NCBI GenBank assembly: GCA_963422465.1
Contig: OY730175.1
Span: 2,108,001 to 2,172,000, forward strand
Source of the DNA: Lichina pygmaea
Lineage: Eukaryota; Ascomycota; Lichinomycetes; Lichinales; Lichinaceae
Direction of reading: 5' to 3'
DNA: 64,000 nucleotides
The position numbers were made by a program, and so were the translations under genes. Shown here in pieces: positions 11,820 through 23,109 of this stretch. Positions within the stretch are counted from its first letter, which is position 1. Each line of letters begins with the position of its first letter. The notes under the pieces were generated by a model. The model saw only the letters and a program-made list of their open reading frames with translations. It did not search any database and had not been told where the DNA came from.

Positions 11820-13930
11820 TGGGGGAACCGGGCTCGAGCCCGAGGCGGCGATCGGAGTCGCTGACGTGCTCGCCGCTCGCAGGGATCGCCTACTCCATCC
11901 CCGATCTCGACGGTCTGGTCCGCGTCTACATCAACTCGACGAGCAGTGACGATTCGGTTGCCTGCGTCGAGGCCGAGTTGTCCAACGCCAAGACGGTCGA
12001 GCAGAACGGTGTCAGCTGGACGACGGCCGTCATCGCCGGCCTCGGCCTCATCGCCTCCGCCGTCACCTCGAGCTTGGGCCACTCGAACACCGCCGCCCAC
12101 ATCGCCGCCAATGCGCTCTCGCTCTTCGGCTACTTCCAGGCTCAGGCCATGATCGGCATGACGGCCGTGCCGCTGCCGCCGCTGGTCCAGGCCTGGACCC
12201 AGAACTTCGCCTGGACCATGGGCATCGTGAGGGTCAGCTTCATGCAGCGCTTCTTCAACTGGTACCTGCGAGCCACCGGTGGCACTCCGACGATCCTGCT
12301 CAGCACCCTCGCGGACGCGTCGGTCGACATCCAGAAGCGCTCGCTCGACATGCGGAGGCGCTCGCTCGAGGCCTTCCAAGGGCTCTCCCTCCAGAGACTC
12401 TCCCAGCGCTCCTACGGCGGCCTCGACCTCGCCCGCCGCGCCTCGACCCCTGCCGGCGACTTCAAGTCCGTCGCCGTCGTGCGCGGCATCGAACGAGTCG
12501 CCTTCCGCGCCGGCATCGAGGCCTCGAACATCTTCATGACCGGCCTCACCTTCTTCATGCTCTTCGTGCTCTTCGTCATCCTCGCCGTCGCCGCCTTCAA
12601 GGGCGTCCTCGAAGTCGGCGTCAAGGCCGGCTGGTTCGCCTGGGACAAGTTCCGGGACTTTCGCACCGGCTGGCGTACGGTGCTCAAAGGCATCGTCTAC
12701 CGTCTGGTGCGTCGTCGCATCATCCCCCCCCCCCCCCCCCCCCCCCCCCCAAACACCTTCTTTCCTCTTCCATCTTTCAGGAACGATTGAGATGGAGCAG
12801 AGACTGACCGCCGTCCTCGGTGGCTTACCGACAGACCCTCATCGGTTACCCGCAGATGTGCATCCTGTGCCTCTGGGAGCTGACCCGACGCGATTCCCCG
12901 GCCGAGATCGTACTCGCGGTCTTCTTCTTCCTCTCTCTCACCGTCACCTTGGCCTGGGCGGCCTGGAAGGTGATCCGACTGGCGCGCAAGTCGTCCCACA
13001 TGCACAAGAATCCGGGCTACATCCTCTACTCCGACCCGGCCGCGCTGAACAAGTGGGGCTTCCTCTACGTGCAGTACCGGGCCACGGCGTACTACTTCGT
13101 CGTGCCCGTGCTCGCCTACATCTTCCTCAAGGCCGCCTTCATCGGGCTCGCCCAGAAGAGCTTCCTCGCGCAGGCCATCGCCCTGGTTCTCATCGAGGCC
13201 GCCTTGCTCGTGGGCGTCTGCATCCTGCGTCCGTGGATGGACAAGAAGACGAACACGTTCAACATCGCCATCGTCGTGATCAACTTCATCAACGTCATCT
13301 TCCTGCTGATCTTCACCGAGGTGTTCAACCAGCCGGTAAGTCGGGCGGTCGGGCGGTCGGGCGGTCGGGGCCCACCGGCGTCGCCGTGCGCGAGCCTTGT
13401 CTTTCGCTGACCGACCGCACCAGGGCATCGTCACCGGCGTCGTCGGCGTCATCTTCTTCATCGTCAACGCCATCTTCGCCTTGGTCTACCTCATCCTCGT
13501 GCTCGTCGCGTCCTCCTACGCCGTCTTCTCCAAGAACCCGGACACGCGGTACCAGCCGATGCGGGACGACCGAGCCTCCTTCACAAAGTCGGAGACGCAG
13601 CTGAACACCGAACTCGACGCCCTCGGCGCCACGGCCCGGGGCGATCCGAGCGCCACCTACAAGCGGCGGGATCTCGACGACGACGACACCTCGTCCATGT
13701 CCTCGGCCTCGTACGGCAAGCCGCAGCCCGACGGAACCGGTGTCGGGGCCACGTCCTCACCGGCCCCGTTCATGGCCCAACGACCCATGAGCCAGCGACA
13801 GGCGTCGTCGCACGTCGACCCGTCGCTGCCGCTGTTCCCCAGCGCTGGCGCGCCCCGTCACCAGGCACCATCGCACTACCTCAACGGTGGCGCTACTCCG
13901 TCGGCGAGCGAACTGCCGCTCGTACGTGGC

Positions 13931-13963
<33 letters not shown>

Positions 13964-14116
13964 AGCGGCGGCAGCGGATCCGGAACGCCCTCGCCAGCAG
14001 GCGAGCGGGCGCCCGACTCAGCCTACGCGCGCACGGGGTCCCCGGCACAGGACGTCAACGCCTACCGGCAACAGAGCAACCGAAGTCCTTGGCAGCGAGG
14101 AGCCGGGTACGATTAG
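11322..14116 (+). CDS. FLC-family flavin carrier / TRP-like membrane protein
   Basis: Fungal Flc/Pkd2-type protein. Family members sit in ER, Golgi or plasma membrane and act in FAD import into the ER, calcium homeostasis and wall integrity. Exons 11322-11736, 11883-12706, 12835-13335, 13424-14116 (810 aa). Residues 1-36 form a signal peptide (hydrophobic VLVFLLSLLPLA). An ML-like luminal domain follows, starting RLIQSKSLNPC. Then comes a multi-span TRP domain with conserved segments GLGHSNTAAH, GYFQAQAMIGM, LIGYPQM, NKWGFLYVQYRATAYYF and RPWMDKKTN. The cytosolic tail has NPDTRYQPMRDDR and a run of 12 glycines encoded by a GGC repeat at 13930-13962. Intron 1 holds a GTC repeat and intron 2 a 27-base C run. 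Several FLC paralogues exist in filamentous fungi and I cannot say which this is. An ATG at 11352 is an alternative start. Confidence 0.95.
12724..12750. repeat. 27-base C homopolymer inside FLC intron 2
   Basis: Uninterrupted C run between donor (12707) and acceptor (12834) of the second FLC intron. Confidence 0.95.
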
Positions 14117-15117
14117 TGATCTCTTGTTCGTAATCGCAGGGCGCCCTTCTCAGCATCGACGTCTGAACCAGGGCCTGCCGGTCCTCTTTCTTTATCATCA
14201 CCTCCTCTCCGTCTTCAGTCATACCTTATGAGCGGATGCCTTCCTCCTCAGGTTCCTCCTCAAGTCCCTCCCCCCCCCCCAAACAAGCTGCCTTTCCTGT
14301 GCTCTCTGGCCTAGAGACGAGGGCAAGAAGCATCTCTTTCTTATAACCGTGTGGCTTGTTCACTCTCATCTTACTGATGTGTTGGGGGTATGATGATGCG
14401 TGCTGGGCGGATGATTCTGGCCGTGTTTCTCTTCCTGCCCGTTCCAAGTGTGTGCGTACGTAAGTTAATCAAGCTAGTAGTGTATTTCTTCTGTTTCCTG
14501 TGTTTTCTGGATGAGAGGCTGGCGCCAACATCGTACGTACGTGAGCACGTGTCTCACTCTACAGTGCATTCTACCCAACATCCACGTGGAGATGAGATGA
14601 AAGGGAGGGTCCTTGCTTCTTTCTGTCTATGTTCACGTTCGTAGCTTTCTAGTGGGGTTTTCTTCCGTACTGTCGCCATCATCTACTGTTGAGTAGAGGT
14701 AGGGATAACGACGGCGAGCGTGACATAGCCAGCTCAGAGTTGATCAAGGGTGAGCTTCTTGGAGCAAAGCGCTATTACTGTCGGGTGCTTTGTTACCTAT
14801 TACTGGTATGTAAAGGGTCTTGTGGCTGATGACGACAATGTCTGGACTCAAAAGACTGGTTTTCATTGGCAAGAGTGTAGACCGCCATGTAAGTTAAGAG
14901 ATTGTTGTTCTAACGTCAGTCAAGATGCAGGTGCAGGCAACGCCTGCTTACATAACCCAGAATCTTTCCTGGCGCGTCAACCACTCGACGTCTTCCTAGC
15001 CTGGCACGCCTGGCACGCCTGGCACGCCTGGCACACCTGGTCGACACGCTCAATTGAGCCAGCACGCAAAGCCGTCTGCGAGTGTCCCCGGCACCGCTCC
15101 CATCCCCGGCCGACGGC
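14117..15117. other. Intergenic region between FLC-like gene and ARP1
   Basis: 3' flank of the FLC-like gene and 5' flank of ARP1. It contains a short C run near 14270, a TACGTAC palindrome near 14537, and a 9-bp tandem repeat just before ARP1. No supportable gene. Confidence 0.6.
15001..15040. repeat. 9-bp tandem repeat upstream of ARP1
   Basis: Four tandem copies of ctggcacgc (last copy ctggcacac), ending 78 bp before the ARP1 ATG, so probably in the 5' UTR or core promoter. Confidence 0.9.
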
Positions 15118-16785
15118 ATGGCAGACACGCTGCACAACGCGCCGGTCGTGCTCGACAACGGCAGCGGCACGATCCGCGCAGGGTTCGCCGGCGAGGACCT
15201 GCCCAAGAGCTACTTCCCATCCTTCGTAGGCCGGCCCAAGCACCCGCGCGTCCTGGCAGGTGCGCTCGAGGGCGACCTCTTCATCGGGCCCCGCGCGCAG
15301 GAGCTGCGCGGCCTGCTCAAGATTCGATATCCGCTCGAGCACGGCATCGTCACGGACTGGAAGGACATGGAACGCATATGGCAGTACGTCTACACGGACG
15401 AGCTGAAGACGCTGAGCGAGGAAGTACGGTCGCTCCTTTCTCTTCGTCGACGAGCAGGCCTGATCTTCATCGCGCTCGGTCCTACTGCCGCTTCGCGTGG
15501 GTGGGCTCGGGAACTCCCTCGCCGATGGCTCCTTCCTCCTTCACAAGTATCATCACGGCTGCTGACATCTCTGGACGTGTTCTTTTTCGCCGTCGTTTCA
15601 AGAAACATAGCATCCCGTCCTGCTCACGGAGGCTCCGTTGAACCCTCGCACGAACCGGGAGACGGCGGCGCAGATCCTCTTCGAGACCTTCAACGTGCCG
15701 GCGCTGTACACGTCCATCCAGGCCGTCCTCTCGCTGTACGCATCCGGCCGGACGACGGGGCTCGTGCTCGACGCCGGAGACGGCGTGTCGCACGCGGTGC
15801 CGGTCTACGAGGGATTCGCCATGCCCAGCAGCATCCGGCGCATCGACGTGGCCGGCCGGGACGTGACCGAGTACCTGCAGCTGCTGCTCCGAAAGGCCGG
15901 CTACGTCTTCCACACGAGCGCCGAGAAGGAGATTGTGCGGCAGATCAAGGAGAAGACGTCGTACGTCGCCGCGGACCCGCGCAAGGAGGAGAAGGAATGG
16001 CTCAACGCGGCGCACTCGAGGAAGGAGGGCAAGTGGATCGACTACGTGCTGCCGGACGGCAAGCGGCTCAAGGTCGGGCAGGAGCGCTTCCGCGCGCCCG
16101 AGATCCTGTTCGACCCGGAGATCATCGGGCTCGAGTACGCCGGCGTGCACCAGATCGTCATCGACGCCATCAACCGCACCGATCTCGACCTGCGCAAGAA
16201 CCTCTTCGCCAACATCGTGCTCTCCGGCGGCGCCACCCTGACCAAGGCCTTTCCCGACCGGCTGCTGCACGAGCTCCAGAACCTCGCCGTCAAGGAGACG
16301 CGCATCAAGATCTTTGCGCCGCCGGAACGGAAGTACAGCACCTGGATCGGCGGGAGCATCTTGGCGGGGTTGAGTACATTTCGAAAGGCGAGTCCCAGGC
16401 ATCTTCTTCTGACTCTCTTCTGTTCTTCCTTCTCCCTTTATCTTTCTTGCTCGGCCATCTGCCCGTATCTCTGCCCTTCCTTCCATACTCTGTGTATGGA
16501 CACGACGGTGATTATCTTGTCGTCCCTCGTCTTCTCTGCCTCGTTTGTCCTCTTCATAAGAAACCCCCCGGCATTAATCACTGCTCCTTCTTCCCTGCGA
16601 TCCATCATCATCATCGTCATCATCATCATCATCATCACCACTCCATCTCCCGTTTTTCTTATTACCCACTTGCTATGGACGAAAGCTAATCCTTCCCATG
16701 AAATTGGCGGACTTTACTTTAGATGTGGGTCAGTATCGACGACTGGCACGAGAATCCCGAATTGATCCATACCAAATTTACATAA
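15118..16785 (+). CDS. ARP1: Centractin, actin-related protein ARP1 (dynactin filament subunit)
   Basis: Arp1 forms the short filament of dynactin, the activator of cytoplasmic dynein (RO-4 in Neurospora). Exons 15118-15423, 15611-16387, 16723-16785 give 381 aa, the usual family length. Diagnostic segments: [18 protein letters not shown] (nucleotide loop), [20 protein letters not shown] (centractin-specific), [55 protein letters not shown], and a 21-codon last exon ending in HTKFT. The ATG at 15118 is favoured over 15082 because [11 protein letters not shown] matches centractin starts. Intron 2 (335 bp) begins with GC (AAG|GCGAGT) and ends ttttag-like tttag; no GT donor keeps the conserved [13 protein letters not shown] junction. 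That intron contains a CAT repeat near 16605-16640. Confidence 0.96.
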
Positions 16786-17503
16786 TTCCCCTTTTTGGAA
16801 ACCGTTCTTTGGTCCGACGAAAAGCGCCCCTCCCGTTGGGACCTGTTGTTTTGCATTCCACCCTTGCGCATGGTGTAGGATGTAACATCACTATATGCTA
16901 CAGGATGGAGGACGTAGGATGTACGACGTCGAGCTGTAAGAAGGTGACTATCGTACTGTAAGTTGAAGAAAACATACCGCAAGGCTGTTTCTGCAGACGA
17001 GAGTCGACCGACAAGCATCCCGTCGAACTGTAGTCGGACCCTACCTACGTCCATTCACACACCAGGTTGTCGGCCAAAGAAGCTGTGGGGATCGTCAGTA
17101 CCAATACGCTATCTCCAAAGTCTGTCACATGTGCCCCACAGGACCCGAAAACCCCTCGTCGCCAAGGTCTGATCGGGTAGAAACGCTACGGTAAACAATT
17201 ATCGGCACCATTGACAGGCAACACCATCGACGCCAGCCTACGACTACAGTACAAGGTCTACTCGAACCTGCTCGGCCGACTACGTACCGTACGTGACATT
17301 GGACGCAACCCTCCGAGAGCATCGAAGACCAAGAGTATCCCTTCCAAAAGGCGAGCGGCGGCGTGTGGAGCGCCGACCAGGCACCGGCAACTTCTACCAA
17401 AACACCCAGGGAGTCCTACCGGCCATCAACGACTCCTACCATCCACCAGCAAACTCCTACTACTGTATGATACGGTACTTGCGTCCCCTATACAATCGAT
17501 AAG
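16786..17503. other. Intergenic region between ARP1 and the RBM8-like gene
   Basis: Contains ARP1 3' flank and the RBM8-like promoter. Nothing recognisable beyond scattered GTAC-rich words. Confidence 0.6.
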
Positions 17504-18147
17504 ATGGCCGACACCGAAATGGACGTTGACCAGCCGGCGCAATCGTCATCGGGTCACGGCACGAGCACGCGCACCCAGGTGGGCGCGGTCGCGGTGCGGT
17601 CGATCGAGGGCTGGATCGTGATCGTGAGCAACGTGCACGAGGAGGCGACGGAGGAGGATGTCAGCGACAAGTTTGGCGACTACGGCGAGATCAAGAACCT
17701 GCATCTGAACCTGGATCGAAGGACGGGTTACGTCAAGGTGGGTGATGAGAAGGGAGAGACTTTGCGCCGCCGCCGCCCTTGCCTCCTGGACAAGGAAACC
17801 CCCCCCCCCCCCCTCCAACCCCTTTCGCGCGGGCACAGAGGAAACACTGGCGTTCGAGAAGCTAACGTGGTGATTTGATTCCAACGTGTGTGCTGCTGCA
17901 GGGTTACGCTCTCATCGAGTACGCGACGCTGGATGAAGCTCGAGCCGCCATCGACAGCGCTCACGACACGAAATTGCTCGACCGCACCGTCTCCGTCGAC
18001 TTTGCCTTTGTCCGGCCGCCCCCGGGGGGTCCAGCGCAGAGAGGCAAGGGTGGTGCAGGTGGAGGAGCCCGATCCGGCTTCACCAGGGGAGCCCGAGCGC
18101 GCAGTCGGAGCCGCAGTCCTGACTACGTCGACGGGAGAGACGACTAG
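17504..18147 (+). CDS. RNA-binding protein RBM8/Y14-type, exon junction complex core
   Basis: Exons 17504-17737 and 17902-18147 give 159 aa. A single RRM covers about residues 34-115: RNP2 is WIVIVSNV and RNP1 is built across the splice as GYVKGYALIEY. Y14-type features: acidic linker [25 protein letters not shown], and a short RS/RG tail ([13 protein letters not shown]). Y14 pairs with Mago on spliced mRNA, and length and layout match Y14 rather than a general RRM protein. In Y14 the RRM face binds Mago, not RNA (family knowledge). The 164-bp intron carries a C run near 17801-17813. Confidence 0.93.
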
Positions 18148-18184
18148 AAGAGAGGGAGAGAGAGAGAGAAAGAGCTGAGAGGGA

Positions 18185-18210
18185 GGGGGGGGGGGGGGGG
18201 GGGGGGGGGG
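18185..18210. repeat. 26-base G homopolymer
   Basis: Uninterrupted G run about 40 bp after the RBM8-like stop codon, probably in its 3' UTR, flanked by (GA)n. Confidence 0.95.
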
Positions 18211-18739
18211 AGAGAGAGGAAGAGGGAGAGATAGAGATGGTAGATATTCATAATCAGGGACCTGTGCGAAACAGACATGGCAGCAGACACGCCTCAAGGG
18301 TGTGCCTCTTCCGTGTATGCGCCTACTTCTCATGACGATGAGGTACGTGACTGCGCGCTCGCTGTTTCCAATCGTCTTTCATCATCGTCATCATCATCGT
18401 CATCTGTGCTACTCCCAGTTATTCTTTTTCGTCATCCAATGCGCGTTGGGCTAACACGTCTCCTGGCAGCAGTTCTGGATAACAAGGTCAGGGCCGTCTC
18501 ACGCGCGAGCTCGCTGAGCACTCGTGTCAAAAGTGGTCTTTGGTAGCTGGCCGTCGTCGGTGTTGAAGCCTTACGGTACTTACTACTGGCTGTGCTCGGT
18601 GTTGATCCAACCTGCAGGAGCGCTTCCGCTTGGCATGGACATTCTCCTTCCCCCTTTGCATGGGTTATTGCACTTCCACTTGACCTGTGTGTTCTACCGT
18701 ACTTTCTTTGGTGGGGAAAGGGAGGAAGGGGGGAGGAGG

Positions 18740-18774
18740 TTTTTTTTTTTTTTTGGGGGGGGGGGGGGGGGGGG
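18740..18774. repeat. T15-G20 compound homopolymer
   Basis: A T run and a G run abut directly in intergenic DNA. Confidence 0.95.
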
Positions 18775-19164
18775 AGTGAGACCAGACGTACAGAGGGGTG
18801 GCAAGTGTGAGATCTTGTCAGTTGGGTCTTGGGACTTGTCAGTGAGGCCTTTTCAGCAAGGCTCTACAGCTAGAATCCTGCAAGTATGACACCCTGCATG
18901 TAGAAGGCTCTGCAAGTACTTATAAGGCTCTGCACATAAGTACAACACTCCGCAGGTTAGCCAACTCCACTCCCCTCCACAAGCAAACCAGTTCAAACTT
19001 CAGTCAGCACACCACTTCAACTTCTTTCAGAAAAAAAACACCACATCTCTCTGCCTGTGGATCTTTTATCTTCTTACAGACACTTGCAAAAAGTTTCTTT
19101 TTTGAGATCTTTTTTTCCCTTTAGTTTCTAACCCCCCAACTTCTCGGTTTCTTTTTTTTAGTAT

Positions 19165-19782
19165 TAGATTGTATTGGAATCCTACTCCATTCTAAAGCTA
19201 GCTAAGTAGACTAGATTATGCCGGGGAACTGTAAGCTGGTAGGGAAAGCCCCAGGTCTTCTGACCCTAGGGCAAAAACCTCCCCTGGGCCTCTGGGCGGG
19301 TGCCCTTCTGCCCGAGATACTGTACCGTAAACAAGGGAAGAGACGGCTGCTAGGCAGTCTGGCAAGAAGAGAGAGTTGATCTCGGGCCCATGAGAACTGG
19401 GGTAGGAGATCTAGGCGGAGAAACCACACTGCCAAGGCGGCGGCTGGTCGGCGGTCCGATGTTAGCTGCTCGAAGTCAGTTGTGGAGGTGGACTGGCCAC
19501 TCCCTGGAGAAGCGTGGGCAATCTACGATCACATGTTTAGCTGTCTCCCACTGCCACCCGCAGGGGGCATGCCGGTGAGGAGAAGCCGGGTACCCGGCTT
19601 TTGTGCAGGAAGGCTGCCAGCCCTATCTTGCCTGTGCAGATCTGGGTGAGCGAGGATGCTGGTGTGCGCCTTCGGCAGGCCGGTGTGTAGGCGGAGTGCT
19701 TCCTTCTTGTGGGGGGGGGTTTCCTAGAGAAAACAAGCCCATCGATGTTGTTGTTTAGAAATTTTCTGGCCGTCTCGCTCAC
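19165..19782 (-). mobile_element. 5'-truncated LINE (Tad-like non-LTR) fragment, 3' end
   Basis: On the minus strand, frames over 19540-19715 read LTQICTGKIGLAAFLHKSRVPGF and SPAC, the C-terminal part of a Tad-type LINE ORF2 that ends in a Cys/His knuckle. The 3' UTR and tail (19165-19260) align block by block with the second copy at 35030 (taaagctagctag, gctagattatgc, gggg, aaaccctcagg-like). The reading frame is broken. The 5' end is uncertain because similarity to the other copy fades above about 19715. LINEs are normally 5'-truncated on insertion. Confidence 0.8.
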
Positions 19783-20777
19783 CAGCTAAAATTCAGAGTA
19801 AGAATAAGACAAAAAAGGAAAAATAACAAGTCCACAAGTACAAAAGACCTCTGCAGCCGAAGCCGAAGAGAGAGAGAGAGCCTGATCCATTGACCGTCTC
19901 GACAGAGACTCGAGGCCTGTACCGTACTAATTATCAGCCTCGACAGACTCGACAGACTCGACCCCCCTCCACATCAGCCTAGCCATTGTCGCTGACCGAG
20001 CCTCGTCCGACTACTCGCACTGTACGGTAAGCTACTGGCTGCTGGCTTGGGCCACTGCACCATGATGATCAGTTGGGGAAGTCATGTTGGACGTATGGAG
20101 CAGACAAGGGATCTGTCGGCCTTTGGCCCGGTGCGTGGCAGGATTGGGGTGGTAAATATTGTATTTGGTTATGGGGAGATGAGTAAGACGAGTAAGGGCT
20201 GGAACATGGCTAGGAAATGTGAATGGAGATGGGGATGGAAATACAGCTAGAAACCATGGCCGGGCTTGGAGCCCGTGCTATGCCCCAGGGTATTATCCAC
20301 CTTGACCATGACATGTTGCAAACGGCTTTGGGTCATTGCGTCGTTGGATCGAAACACCAGCTAGAATACTTTTTTTTGGTAGTACCTGACAGATATTTAC
20401 TGCGATTGATGACCCCCCGCTGGTCGTGCTATGCCGTTGTTGTTCCTCCCCTCCCGAGGCAAGGCAAGAAGAGGAAGAAGAGGAAAAAGAGGGAGAAGAG
20501 GAGCACAGAGAGGTAGTCATGTAAATGCACAGGAGTTGCCACAACCGATATAGATCCCAATAGATGCCACGACACGCAGCAAAAAAAAAAAAAAAAACCC
20601 AAAAGACAACGCAAAACTTTTCATCCCGTGCCGATGTGCAGGGTGCAGCGCGAGACGGGTACTATGGCAAGCAAGGAGACAACAGGAAGAGCATGCATAG
20701 AGCGCGAGGCTCGATCGAAACGCCTGGCAATGCATCGCGGATCCCAGTCTCGTCGACGAGCCGGCGGCATGATCCGT
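19783..20777. other. Intergenic region
   Basis: Begins with cagagtaagaataagacaaaaaagg (19792 on), which resembles the retroelement tails at 5500 and 58960. GA repeats follow near 19865-19880, GACTCGACA repeats near 19940-19960, and an A17 tract near 20581-20597. No supportable gene. Confidence 0.5.
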
Positions 20778-21356
20778 CTAGGACTGTCCGCTCAGGCGAC
20801 GGCCTAGCTTCTGCCAGACCCCCTCCTGCACGTGGCCGTGGTCGGCATCGTCTTGGGAGCCGACGCTCTGGCGGCCGCGCGTGCTGTCCTTGCTCCCGCG
20901 GCCGAAGCCGGAGAAGGACGGACGAGGCGACTCGGGGTGCGAGCCGGCGGTGGAGCCGGACAGCGTCTCGGTCGTGCCCTCGACGTGGGCGCAGTTGCCG
21001 GCGCCACCACGACCGACGTGGAAGACCGGGGCCCGGCGGACGTTGGCCGAGACGCGCTCCATGTCCTCGTCGAAGAAGAACATGGGCCGCTCGCTCGCGG
21101 CATGAGCGTTGCCGCTGCCGCCGCGGCCGGTCAAGAACTTGCCGCTCGACGGCGGCGGCGGTAGCGGCGCCTCCGTGACGGCGGCCCCGGCGGTCGTAGA
21201 CGAGGCCTGCCGGTAGACAGCCGTCAGCGACCCGTAGCACAGAGCCTCGTCTGGGACATGCCTCACCTGATAGTTGCCCGCTCCGCCTCGTCCCGTGTGG
21301 ACGTAGGAGACACCGTGGGGCGCCGCCGGCTGTGGCTCGTTGATGCTGTAAGGCAT
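20778..21356 (-). CDS. DUF3602 / PAR32-like protein with GRGGAGN repeats
   Basis: The protein starts MPYSINEPQPAAPHG and carries three glycine-rich boxes, TGRGGAGN, TGRGGSGN and VGRGGAGN, the signature of DUF3602. Yeast Par32 of this family is TORC1-phosphorylated and inhibits ammonium transporters; extending that role here is inference. Proposed exons 21356-21267 and 21206-20778. The 60-bp stretch 21266-21207 is in frame but has a gtgagg donor, a gctgac branch point and a cggcag acceptor, and interrupts the usual short spacing after the first box. Spliced length is 172 aa, unspliced 192. The C-terminus (VWQKLGRRLSG) is a family-typical short helix. No membrane segment. Confidence 0.88.
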   Translation of the reverse strand: MPYSINEPQPAAPHGVSYVHTGRGGAGNYQVRHVPDEALCYGSLTAVYRQASSTTAGAAVTEAPLPPPPSSGKFLTGRGGSGNAHAASERPMFFFDEDMERVSANVRRAPVFHVGRGGAGNCAHVEGTTETLSGSTAGSHPESPRPSFSGFGRGSKDSTRGRQSVGSQDDADHGHVQEGVWQKLGRRLSGQS

Positions 21357-23109
21357 GTCTGACCCGGACGACAGAGAGTGGCACGTCTAGACGAGGCCTG
21401 CAGCTGGGATGCGACGGCGTCGGCCTTCTCGTGGCAAGGGGGCGTGCAAGGCTGGCGAGACAAGCAGGCTAGGGCTGGACCAAGTGATGCTCTTCTTTGC
21501 CTTCAGGCTCCAGTGAAGTTCTGCTCGACGATGGCTTGAATTCCACTGGCGAACATGGCCCCTCTTATAGCCACGGGCCTTGGAGGCCCCACGATGCGCC
21601 TCACATTCCCCTCACTTTGCCTCGCACTTCTCCTCGGCACGCCCGGGGCGGTCATCACGCCATGGGTCACCACTGTCTCAGGCCTTGGTCGTTGCCTCGC
21701 CCGAGTAGATTCCCACGATGCCGTTAACTGCAAAGCGTTGCGTGGCTGCCAATACAGCGCTTTGCAGTTAACGGCAACTACGACCGGTGTTTTTCTCGTC
21801 CGTGACGAACAGCGGAGGCGCGCAAAGGACCGCCTGACCCAGAAGGCTTTTGACCTTCACCTTAGCGACTGCCACCTCATTTGCCCGGCATGTCGAGAGT
21901 TGCTCGCTCGCACGAATACTGATCACCACAATGAGCCGGTGATGAGAGAGCAGGTAGCGACGACATCGCCGCAACGTCTTCTTTCCTCGGCAATCCTCGC
22001 CTTTGCTTTCTCCTCGGACGAGCTCGATGGTAAAGCAGCGGCCAATGGTGGTCACGAGCCCAACAGCTGCTCACGTAAGCAGTGCGGCAGCAGCGCAGAA
22101 TATCCGCCGCCGCTTTAAGCACACAGAGCCCGTGCGTTTCGCCAGGCAAGGTCCAGTCGGAGCTCCGCTCCAGACCACAGCCGAGTCCGTGGGACCGGCG
22201 ACTCGGCGGCAGCGCAAAGCCAAAGGGTTTCCTGGGGGTAATGTAAACCGACGCCGGCACGAGTTGCAATCCAATCGTCTCGGGCCTTCTGAAGCAGACT
22301 CTGCACGCTCGGACCGTCACCGCTACCAGGACGCCAACAAGGTTGAATGTTGGCTTTGAAGGTTCTCGCCGGAGAACAGGGCACATGCGCTATGAAGTTG
22401 TCCGTGATATCCAAGGGTCGGCGTGCCACTGGCCAGACCTTTGGTGTCCGACCACCGCTCTGTGCCTGCGTCTCCATATCCCATCTGTCCAGGCTACCAG
22501 AACCAGCAGCGACATGTCGGATCGTGACTCAAGGCTGAGTGCGAGGTCGCGCCTGCAGATCAAGATGGGCTTGACCTTTGAGCACTCGATAGCCCCGGCA
22601 TGGCCCAGCATCATTTGTGGTGCCATCTCTCGATTAAACCCATGTAACCTTCTCAAACACGACCTGGTGGGCTTTGCAAACCTAGAACCGATGCCTCGTC
22701 AGTGCTCGTCGTCAGAGGTGTTGCAATTGACGGAAGAGAGTCGCCCTCCTAGTATGGCTTCAGCAGCGGTCATCCTTCCGGTGGCGTGATTCCTGGCCAG
22801 CGTCATCACTTCCATCAATGGCAGCTTGGCAGGTCCAAGCATGCGTCATGGACCATGGATGGTAGAAGCCAAAATTGTGGCGCCATCAGATTGACTGGAA
22901 CGAGTAGGCAGTGTCCGACAGTCGAGCCGCGTGTAGCCGCAAATAGCCGAGACTCGAATACTCGTACTCCGTACGTACGCACGTCTGTAAGACGCATCGT
23001 ACGTATGTAAAGTACCGATACTTGATATACAGATTTGTCCCAGTAGTAACCGCTTTGTCTGACTAATCAAGTTGCCTTTGCGTTCTGCCCGGGTAGGAGC
23101 ACCGTTGCC
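21357..23109. other. Divergent promoter region between DUF3602 gene and RRP4
   Basis: Long shared upstream region (1.75 kb) of two divergently read genes. Open frames here lack recognisable domains. Notable contents are a perfect 19-bp inverted repeat (21719-21776) and GTAC-rich words at 22970-23010 near the RRP4 start. Confidence 0.6.
21719..21776. repeat. Perfect 19-bp inverted repeat with 20-base loop
   Basis: tgccgttaactgcaaagcg (21719-21737) is the exact reverse complement of 21758-21776. The loop is 21738-21757. The arms have mixed base composition, so this is not simple-sequence symmetry. Confidence 0.95.

Larger units (their letters stand above)
18148..19164. other. Intergenic region with two long G homopolymers
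   Basis: GA-rich sequence after the RBM8-like stop leads into a 26-base G run (18185-18210). A T15 tract (18740-18754) is directly followed by a G20 run (18755-18774). An ATC/TCG-type short repeat lies near 18381-18401. From 18830 the sequence becomes AT-richer with repeated aaggctctgca words (18859, 18904, 18927), which may mark old repeat DNA next to the LINE fragment. No supportable gene. Confidence 0.6.

Noticed and set aside
11675-12379. Minus-strand frame of 234 codons
   Set aside because: Opposite to FLC exons and part of intron 1, with poly-Thr from the GTC repeat and no domain.
14750-15229. Plus-strand frame with repeated HAWHAW residues
   Set aside because: Created by the 9-bp tandem repeat upstream of ARP1, and it overlaps the ARP1 start in another frame.
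21555-22118. Plus-strand frame starting with a signal-peptide-like stretch (LTFPSLCLALLLGTPG)
   Set aside because: It runs through the perfect 19-bp inverted repeat and has no domain, no consistent downstream exons and no recognised relatives. The hydrophobic start is most likely chance.
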